Origin: Cellulomonas sp. Y8
Lineage (GTDB): Bacteria > Actinomycetota > Actinomycetes > Actinomycetales > Cellulomonadaceae
NCBI RefSeq assembly: GCF_008033115.1
Contig: NZ_CP041203.1
Span: forward strand, 2,480,001 to 2,544,000
Direction of reading: 5' to 3'
DNA: 64,000 bases
Below, piece after piece: positions 58,041 through 64,000 of this stretch. Made by a program: the position numbers and the translations under genes. The notes below the pieces were generated by a model. That model was not told where the DNA came from. It worked only from the letters and a program-made list of their open reading frames with translations, and made no database searches. How positions within the stretch are numbered: position 1 is the first letter of the stretch; every line of letters begins with the position of its first letter.

Positions 58041-59302
58041 TCAGGCGGCGCGGCGCAGCGCGACGACCGTGACGTCGTCCGGCCGGCTCGCGCTCACGGC
58101 CGCCAGCCGCAGCACCCGCTGCACGGCCTCGTCCGCGCTCGGGCAGTCCAGGAGCTCGCCCACGAGCAGGGGCACGCAGCGCAGCGACCCGTCGAACAGG
58201 TCGAGCACCCCGTCGCTGAACGCGAGCAGCAGGTCCCCGGGCCCGAGGTGCGTCTCGCCCAGGTCCCGGGTGGCCTCGTCCGTGACGCCGAGCGGCAGCC
58301 CGAGCGCGTCCAGCCGCTCCCAGGACCCGTCGGCCCGCACGACCAGCGTCAGGCCGTGCCCGGCGTCGGCGTACGTCACGCGGCCGGTCGCGGCCTCGAG
58401 CCGCGCGTGGAACGCGGTCGCGAACAGGCCCGCGCCGGACAGGTCGGCGTGCAGCACGGCGCCCGCCTGGAGCATCGCGCGGTCGACGGACTCGCCCAGC
58501 GCGGAGCCGCGGAGCACGGCGCGCACGGCGGCGGCCAGGATCGCGGCCGCCGGGCCCTTGCCCATGACGTCGGCGAGCGTGATCACCACGCCGTCGGCGG
58601 CCGGGTACCAGTCGTAGAAGTCGCCGCCGACCTGGCTGCTCGGCAGGCACGCGCCGGCCAGGTCGTAGCCGTCGACCCGCGGCGACTCCCGGGGGAGCAG
58701 GCCCATCTGCACCTGCTGGGCGCGCTCGAGCTCGGCGTCGACGCTCAGCTCCTTGGCGACCCAGTGCGCGAGGTCGCGGAGCAGCGCGGACTGGTCGGCG
58801 GTGAACCGGCGCGGCCGGGTGTCGGCGATGCACAGGGTCCCGAGGGTCCGGCCGTCGGCGCCGACGAGCGGGTGCTCGGCGTAGAACCGCAGCCGGGCCT
58901 CCGGGCCGCGGTCCTCCAGCACCGCGACGCCGTCGCGCCCGGGCGCGGGGGTCCCGGCGAGCTCCGCGGGCACGACCACCGGCGCCGGGGCGGGCTCACC
59001 CGCGCCGACGAGCGACACCGTGGCGGTGGGGACGTCGAAGAGCTGCCGCGCGAGCCGGACGACCCGGTCGAACCGGGGCTCGACGGCGCCGGTGACGGTG
59101 CCGAGCCGCTCGAGCGCGGCCAGGCGCTGGGGGAGGCTGCGCGCGGCGGGCGCGGCCGTGTCGAGGGGAGCGACCACGACGGTCGGGCCGGCGGCGCGTC
59201 GGCGACGGGCGCGGGCAGCACGGCCGGCGCCGCGGTGTCGGCGCCGTCGCGCGCGGGCTCGCGCGGGGTCGGCACCGAGGGGGTGGTCGTGCGGGTCGGC
59301 AC
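58041..59302 (-). CDS. PP2C-family serine phosphatase with GAF domain, apparent frameshift near the 5' end
   Basis: RsbU/SpoIIE-type phosphatase. GAF-like region (LARQLFDVPTATVSLV ... TLGTLCIADTRPRRF), then a PP2C domain with GGDFYDWY, ITLADVMGKGPAAA, DAGHGLTLVV and LAFSDGVLD supplying metal-binding aspartates. The best start is GTG 59302, with a GGGAGGTGA ribosome site, but that frame leaves the protein near 59195-59215; the body runs in the frame shifted by one missing or two extra bases. Without an indel, an internal GTG (about 59180, no ribosome site) would have to serve. Could dephosphorylate a STAS antagonist. Confidence 0.8.
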
Positions 59303-59449
59303 CGATCACCTCCCGGGGTGTGCGCGACGGTCCTGCTCTCCCGGATACATCGGCATCCCGCGGCGCGGGATGAGGCCGGGGGTGCGTGCTCCCGGACACG
59401 TGCACGGACGTGCGGCGCCGGCCGCACGGCGCCGGCCCGCGGCCGGCGG

Positions 59450-60691
59450 TCAGCCCCCGACGCGCCCGAGCGCCGCGTCCCGGGCCAGCAGCAGCGCGCC
59501 CCGCGCCGGCGCCCCCACGCCGAGCCGCCCCGCGACCACCTCGACGACCGCGCCCGCCGTCACGGCGGTCCGCTCGGCCAGCACCTCGCGCAGCGGGTCC
59601 AGCAGCACGTCCCCGGCGCCGGCGAGCGCCCCGCCGACCACCAGCACGTCGGGGTCCAGCACGGTGCACACCGAGGCCAGCGCGGTGCCGAGGTGCCGGC
59701 CCACGTCGGACAGCACCCGGCGGCAGCCCGGGTCGCCCGCCGCGGCCTGCGCGAGCAGCTCCGGCACCGTGAGGCGCCCGTGGCTCGCCGCGAGCAGGTC
59801 CAGCACCGCCGACGCCCCCGCGAGCACCTGGAGGCAGCCGCGGTTGCCGCACGAGCACACCGGGCCGTCCGGGTCGATGGTGAGGTGGCCGAGCTCGCCC
59901 GCGGTGCCGGTGCGGCCGTGCACCACCTCCCCGCCGACGACCACGCCGCCGGACACGCCCTCGCCCAGCGCGACGTGCACGACGGACCACCGCCCGCGTC
60001 CCGCGCCGAGCCGCGCCTCCGCGAGCGCGCCGAGGTTCCCGTCGTTGTCGAACAGCACGGGCACCCCGGGCGCCGGCGCCAGCAGCGCGGGCGCGGCGAC
60101 CATCCCGCCCCAGCCCGCGCGCACCCCGGCGCCCGCGACCCGGCCGGTGCGCACCTCGACGGGTGCCGGGACGCCCACGCCGACCGCCGCGACCGCGGCC
60201 GGATCGGTGCCGGTGTCCCGCAGCACGCGGTCGAGCAGCGCCCGCGCCGCGCGCACCGCGTGCTCGGCCCGCTGCTGCCCCGCCCCCGGCACGGCGGGCA
60301 GGGGGATCGCCGCCTCGACCGGCTCGCCGTCGCCGCGGTCGAGCACGACGCGGACCTCGTCGAGGTAGCAGTGCACGCCGACCAGCGCGCCCGCCGGGGC
60401 GAGCTGCACCTGGGTGGCCCGGCGGCCGGACCGCGTCGTCGGCGACACCCGGACGAGGCCGTCCGCCGCCAGGGCTGCTACGGCGGTCGACACCGTCGCG
60501 GGCGACAGGCCCGTCGCCCGGCAGAGCTCGACCTGCGTGCGCGCGTCCTCGCGGCGGAGCGCGGCGAGCAGCAGCCCGCGGCTGTCGCGGGGCGCGGGCG
60601 CGGCGTCGGACGGCAGGTCGCGGCCCGGCGGGGCCGGTTCCGGGCGCGCGGTCCGGCCGGTGCGCCCGTCGTCCGCGGGCGCGGCCGTCAC
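59450..60691 (-). CDS. ROK-family transcriptional regulator
   Basis: 413 aa from GTG 60691. Pro/Ala-rich N-terminus, winged HTH (ARTQVELCRATGLSPATVSTAV), then a ROK sugar-kinase-like domain: GVGVPAPVE, FDNDGNLGALAEARLG, ALGEGVSGGVVV, GELGHLTIDPDG and the zinc motif CSCGNRGCLQ. Regulates sugar genes in known cases. Unusually, its start overlaps the trkA stop (GTGA), placing it in the potassium-uptake operon. A possible target is the palindrome at 52664-52683, but that is speculative. Confidence 0.92.
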   Translation of the reverse strand: MTAAPADDGRTGRTARPEPAPPGRDLPSDAAPAPRDSRGLLLAALRREDARTQVELCRATGLSPATVSTAVAALAADGLVRVSPTTRSGRRATQVQLAPAGALVGVHCYLDEVRVVLDRGDGEPVEAAIPLPAVPGAGQQRAEHAVRAARALLDRVLRDTGTDPAAVAAVGVGVPAPVEVRTGRVAGAGVRAGWGGMVAAPALLAPAPGVPVLFDNDGNLGALAEARLGAGRGRWSVVHVALGEGVSGGVVVGGEVVHGRTGTAGELGHLTIDPDGPVCSCGNRGCLQVLAGASAVLDLLAASHGRLTVPELLAQAAAGDPGCRRVLSDVGRHLGTALASVCTVLDPDVLVVGGALAGAGDVLLDPLREVLAERTAVTAGAVVEVVAGRLGVGAPARGALLLARDAALGRVGG

Positions 60692-61440
60692 GGCCGGGCC
60701 GCGAACCGCTCGAGCAGCTCCGCGTGGCCCGAGACGATCAGCAGGTCGTTCGCCGCGATCCGGGTGTCCGGCGTCGCGTACACGAAGTCGACCCCGGGGC
60801 TCTTCACCCCGATGACCGTGACCCCGTACCGCTCGCGGATCTTCGACTGGCCGATCGTGAAGCCCTGCGTCTCGCGCGGCGGCTTCATCTTGACGATCGT
60901 GAACCCGTCCTCGACCTCGATGTAGTCGAGCATCTTCCCCGACACCAGGTGCGCGACCCGGGACCCGGCGTCGGCCTCGGGCAGCACCACGTGGTGCGCG
61001 CCGATGCGCTGCAGGATGCGGGCGTGCTCGGTGCTGACGGCCTTGGCCCAGATCTGCGGCGTGCCCATGTCGACGAGGTTGCCGGTGATGAGCACCGACG
61101 CCTCCAGGTAGGACCCGACGCCCACGACGGCCACCGAGAACTCGCGCGCGCCGACCTGCTCGAGCGCCTCGGGGTTGGCGGCGTCCGCCTCGACGAGCGG
61201 GATGCGGCCGGTCCACTGCGCGACGAGGTCGGGGTCGCGCTCGACGGCGAGCACGTCCTGGCCGAGCCGGTCCAGGGTCGCGGCGATCGCCGAGCCGAAC
61301 CGGCCGAGGCCGATGACGAGGATGCCGGCCTCGCGCTTGGGGCCCTTCGCGCGGCCCTCGGGACCGCGGCGGTCGCCGCGCCGGGGGTCGCCGGGCAGCG
61401 GGCTCAGGCCGGTCGCGCCGGTGCGGGTCAGGTCATCCAA
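60688..61440 (-). CDS. TrkA-type potassium uptake regulatory subunit (KtrA-like)
   Basis: 250 aa peripheral RCK protein. Residues about 35-60 hold the NAD-binding loop VIGLGRFGSAIAATLDRLG; SVAVVGVGSYLEASVLI and a C-terminal TrkA_C domain (GFTIGQSKIRERYGVTVIG ... NDLLIVSGHAELL) follow. Start TTG 61440 is chosen because GAGGAGAGG lies seven bases upstream and the family sequence begins after a basic tail; it overlaps the trkH stop by eight bases. Gates the TrkH channel according to nucleotide binding. Confidence 0.92.
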   Translation of the reverse strand: MDDLTRTGATGLSPLPGDPRRGDRRGPEGRAKGPKREAGILVIGLGRFGSAIAATLDRLGQDVLAVERDPDLVAQWTGRIPLVEADAANPEALEQVGAREFSVAVVGVGSYLEASVLITGNLVDMGTPQIWAKAVSTEHARILQRIGAHHVVLPEADAGSRVAHLVSGKMLDYIEVEDGFTIVKMKPPRETQGFTIGQSKIRERYGVTVIGVKSPGVDFVYATPDTRIAANDLLIVSGHAELLERFAARP

Positions 61441-62809
61441 TGATCGGCCTCTCCTCGGGGAACCGGACGACACGGCGACGGCTGCGCAGCGCGAGGGCCG
61501 CGGCGAGCGTCATCGTGCCGGTCCGGCCGATGAACATCAGGACGGCGAGCACGTACTTGCCGGCGTCGGGCAGGTCGGCGGTGATCCCGGTGGACAGCCC
61601 GCAGGTCGCGAACGCCGAGATCACCTCGAACAGGACCACGTCCAGGGTCAGCCCGGTGATCGCGAGCAGCAGCAGGCAGGCCACCAGGATGATCGTCGCA
61701 CTGACGAGCGACACCGCGATCGCGACCTGCAGGGCCTCGCGCGGGATCCGCCGGCCGTACGCCTCGACGTCCCGGTCGCCGCGCGCCTCCGCGACGATGG
61801 CCAGCAGCATCACGGCGAGGGTCGTCACCTTGATGCCGCCCGCGGTCGACGCGGAGCCGCCGCCGACGAACATCAGCGCGTCGTTGAGCAGCCAGGTGCC
61901 CTCGTGCATGTCGGCGACGTTCACGGTCGAGAACCCGCCGGACCGCGGCATGACGCCGGCGAACAGGGCGGCCAGCAGCGTCTCGTTCCAGCCGATGCCG
62001 CCGAGGGTCCTCGGGTTCGTCCACTCGAACGCCGCGACGACCACCGCGCCGAACGCCACGAGCGCCAGGCTGGTGGTGATCGTCAGCTTGGAGTGCAGGT
62101 TCCACCGGCGGGGCCGGCGCCAGGTGCGGGCGACGTTGAGGATCACCGGGAAGCCGAGCGAGCCGATGAACACCCCCACGATGATCGGCAGCAGCACCCA
62201 CCAGTCGGCGGCGAACGGCGCCAGGCCCTCGGTCGTCGGGATGAACCCGGCGTTGTTGAACGCCGAGACCGCGTAGAACACCCCGTGCCAGACCGCCTCG
62301 CCCCAGGAGTCCCCGAGCACGCGGAGGCGCGGGATCAGCACCAGGGCGATCGCGACCTCCAGCACCACCGACGTGACGATGACCGTGCGCACCAGCGAGC
62401 CGACCTCGCCGAGCCGGGTCGTCTTGGTCTCCGAGGTGACCAGCAGCTTCTGGGTCAGCCCGATCCGTCGCGACACCGCGAGGCCGAGGATCGAAGCCAG
62501 GGTCATCACGCCCAGGCCGCCGATCTGGATGCCGACCAGGATCGTCACCTGGCCCGCGGTCGACCAGTACGTCCCGGTGTCCACCGTGACCAGGCCCGTG
62601 ACGCAGACCGCCGACGTCGCGGTGAAGAACGCGTCGACGAACGGCGCCCGCTCGCCGGACGCGGTCGCCCACGGCATCGACAGCAGCGCCGTGAACACCA
62701 CGATCACCGACGCGAACACACCGAGCGCCAGCCGGGCGGGGGACTGGCGGGCCAGCCGGTCGACGAGCTCGCGCCCGGACCAGACCACCCCGGGGAGACC
62801 CCGTGCCAT
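61433..62809 (-). CDS. TrkH/KtrB-family potassium transporter
   Basis: 458 aa membrane protein with four pore repeats. Selectivity-filter stretches are visible: TATSAVCVTGLVTVD, SAFNNAGFIPTTEGL, MPRSGGFSTVNVADM and SAFATCGLSTGITADLP. GGLGVMTLASILGL and GGSASTAGGIKVTT are further family motifs. ATG 62809. Operon with the TrkA-type subunit and the ROK gene. The 134-bp divergent gap to the AcuC gene holds its promoter. Confidence 0.95.
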   Translation of the reverse strand: MARGLPGVVWSGRELVDRLARQSPARLALGVFASVIVVFTALLSMPWATASGERAPFVDAFFTATSAVCVTGLVTVDTGTYWSTAGQVTILVGIQIGGLGVMTLASILGLAVSRRIGLTQKLLVTSETKTTRLGEVGSLVRTVIVTSVVLEVAIALVLIPRLRVLGDSWGEAVWHGVFYAVSAFNNAGFIPTTEGLAPFAADWWVLLPIIVGVFIGSLGFPVILNVARTWRRPRRWNLHSKLTITTSLALVAFGAVVVAAFEWTNPRTLGGIGWNETLLAALFAGVMPRSGGFSTVNVADMHEGTWLLNDALMFVGGGSASTAGGIKVTTLAVMLLAIVAEARGDRDVEAYGRRIPREALQVAIAVSLVSATIILVACLLLLAITGLTLDVVLFEVISAFATCGLSTGITADLPDAGKYVLAVLMFIGRTGTMTLAAALALRSRRRVVRFPEERPIIG

Positions 62810-62931
62810 CCGCCCTCCTGCCGTGCACCGCGTCCGCCCGCGGGGCGGGTCGCCGCCGCGTGCGCCCGTGCGTGCGAGCGCGCGGGGAGCACCACTGTGG
62901 CACGAGCGGGTGGGTGCGGCCGGTCAGCGGC

Positions 62932-62943
62932 TACGGTGTGGGC
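62932..62943 (+). promoter_or_regulatory. Leaderless-type -10 of the AcuC-like gene
   Basis: TACGGT (62932-62937) ends six bases before the ATG at 62944, and no ribosome site is present. The same geometry occurs upstream of several other genes in this window. Confidence 0.5.
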
Positions 62944-64000
62944 ATGACGGCCCGGGTGCGCGTGGTGTGGACGCCCGAGCTCCTCGACTACGACTTCGGC
63001 CCCGGGCACCCGATGGCGCCGCTGCGGCTGGACCTCACGGTGCGGCTCGCGCGGGCGCTGGGGCTGCTGGACCTGCCGGGCGTCGAGGTGGTGGGCGCCG
63101 AGCCCGCGACCGACGCCCAGCTCGAGACCGTGCACGAGCCGGAGTACGTCGCGACCGTCCGACGGGCGTCCGCGGGCGGCGCCGGCGACCCGGCCCGCGG
63201 CATCGGGACCGAGGACGACCCGGTGTTCCCGCACATGCACGAGGCGGCGGCGCGCATCGTGGCCGGCAGCCGCGAGGCGGCGCTCGCCGTCTGGGAGGGC
63301 CGCGCCGACCACGCCGTGAACCTCACCGGCGGGATGCACCACGCGATGCCCGGCGCGGCGTCCGGGTTCTGCGTCTACAACGACGCCGCGGTGGCGATCC
63401 GCGCCCTGCTCGCGGCCGGTGCCGAGCGGGTGGCCTACGTGGACGTCGACGCGCACCACGGCGACGGCGTGCAGCGCGCGTTCTGGGACGACCCGCGGGT
63501 GCTCACGGTCTCGGTGCACGAGAGCGGCGCGACCCTGTTCCCCGGGACCGGCTTCCCGGACGAGACCGGCGGGCCGGGGGCGCCCGGCGCCGCGGTGAAC
63601 CTGGCGCTGCCCTCGCACACCGGCGACGCCGGCTGGCTGCGCGCGGTCGACGCCGTGGTGCCGCCGGTGCTCCGCGCGTTCGCGCCCCAGGTGCTGGTCA
63701 CGCAGCATGGCTGCGACACCCACGTCGAGGACCCGATCGCCGACCTCGACGTCTCCGTCGACGCGCAGCGGCTGGTGTCCGAGTGGCTGCACGACCTGGC
63801 GCACGAGGTGTCCGGCGGCCGGTGGCTGGCGCTCGGCGGCGGCGGGTACGCGGTCGTCGACGTGGTGCCGCGCGCGTGGACCCACCTGCTCGGGGTCGCG
63901 GCGCACGCCCCGGTCGACCCGGCGACGCGGATGCCGCAGGCGTGGCTGGACCAGGTCGTCGCGCTCTACGGCCGGGAGGCCCCGGGGTCGATGTCCGACG
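62944..64000 (+). CDS. AcuC-type class I histone deacetylase-like protein (3' end cut by window)
   Basis: Zinc hydrolase removing acetyl groups from lysines; 352 codons are visible before the window ends. Active-site landmarks: NLTGGMHHAMPGAASGFCVYND (paired His), YVDVDAHHGDGVQ (Asp-His-Asp zinc ligands), VSVHES, VTQHGCDTHVEDP (second zinc Asp), and GGGGYAV. AcuC classically deacetylates acetyl-CoA synthetase, and an acsA gene lies at 8.1-10.2 kb in the same window, though not adjacent. Confidence 0.93.
   Translation, partial: MTARVRVVWTPELLDYDFGPGHPMAPLRLDLTVRLARALGLLDLPGVEVVGAEPATDAQLETVHEPEYVATVRRASAGGAGDPARGIGTEDDPVFPHMHEAAARIVAGSREAALAVWEGRADHAVNLTGGMHHAMPGAASGFCVYNDAAVAIRALLAAGAERVAYVDVDAHHGDGVQRAFWDDPRVLTVSVHESGATLFPGTGFPDETGGPGAPGAAVNLALPSHTGDAGWLRAVDAVVPPVLRAFAPQVLVTQHGCDTHVEDPIADLDVSVDAQRLVSEWLHDLAHEVSGGRWLALGGGGYAVVDVVPRAWTHLLGVAAHAPVDPATRMPQAWLDQVVALYGREAPGSMSD

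Overview
The window is chromosomal DNA of a very GC-rich actinomycete. Most likely it is a member of the Cellulomonadaceae (Cellulomonas-like), which is an inference from gene content: plant-sugar uptake operons, an Ssd/Tad cluster beside a DUF1998-type helicase, a K+-independent proton pyrophosphatase, many GTG starts, GTGA/ATGA stop-start overlaps and several apparently leaderless genes. No rRNA, tRNA, insertion sequence, prophage or CRISPR array was recognised. The region looks like a stable chromosome backbone with regulatory and transport modules rather than an island.

Layout. 1-5.6 kb: divergent LacI regulator and a beta-glucoside-type ABC transporter operon ending in a GH1 beta-glucosidase, with two LacI-type operators on the shared promoter. 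5.7-6.4 kb: HicAB toxin-antitoxin pair. 6.4-8.0 kb: a probable L-cystine symporter preceded by a 23-codon cysteine-type leader peptide. 8.1-15.4 kb: acetyl-CoA synthetase, a low-complexity membrane protein, a formate/nitrite channel, RlmC and an ACT-domain malic enzyme, all on the minus strand. 15.5-25.1 kb: Fic-like protein, HAD phosphatase, Ssd-TadA-TadB-TadC-pilin-TadE-TadG-like pilus cluster, and a helicase on the opposite strand. 25.1-29.6 kb: 5-oxoprolinase pxpA-pxpBC, a STAS protein, a candidate structured RNA and a degenerate GGDEF protein. 29.7-33.8 kb: two tandem paralogous pairs of ECF sigma factor and membrane-anchored partner, each behind the same ECF-type promoter. 34-39.2 kb: proton pyrophosphatase, lipoprotein, phosphatase, methyltransferase. 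39.4-45.9 kb: a MacB-type efflux operon with two adaptors and a lipoprotein. 45.9-47.2 kb: ynfA and proC, both frame-disrupted. 47.2-56.8 kb: LacI regulator, araBDA and a ChvE/Ggu-type sugar ABC transporter, tied together by matching operators. 57-64 kb: CorA, a PP2C phosphatase (frame-disrupted), ROK regulator, TrkA/TrkH potassium uptake and a truncated AcuC-type deacetylase.

How it fits together: two sugar systems have the same logic, with a LacI operator overlapping a -10 of sequence TAACAT. The arabinose genes, their transporter and regulator form a complete import and catabolism unit feeding the pentose phosphate pathway. Three genes (ynfA, proC, the PP2C gene) are broken by small indels inside GC-only runs, and a fourth (tadG-like) lacks a stop. 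This pattern fits consensus sequence errors at least as well as true gene decay.
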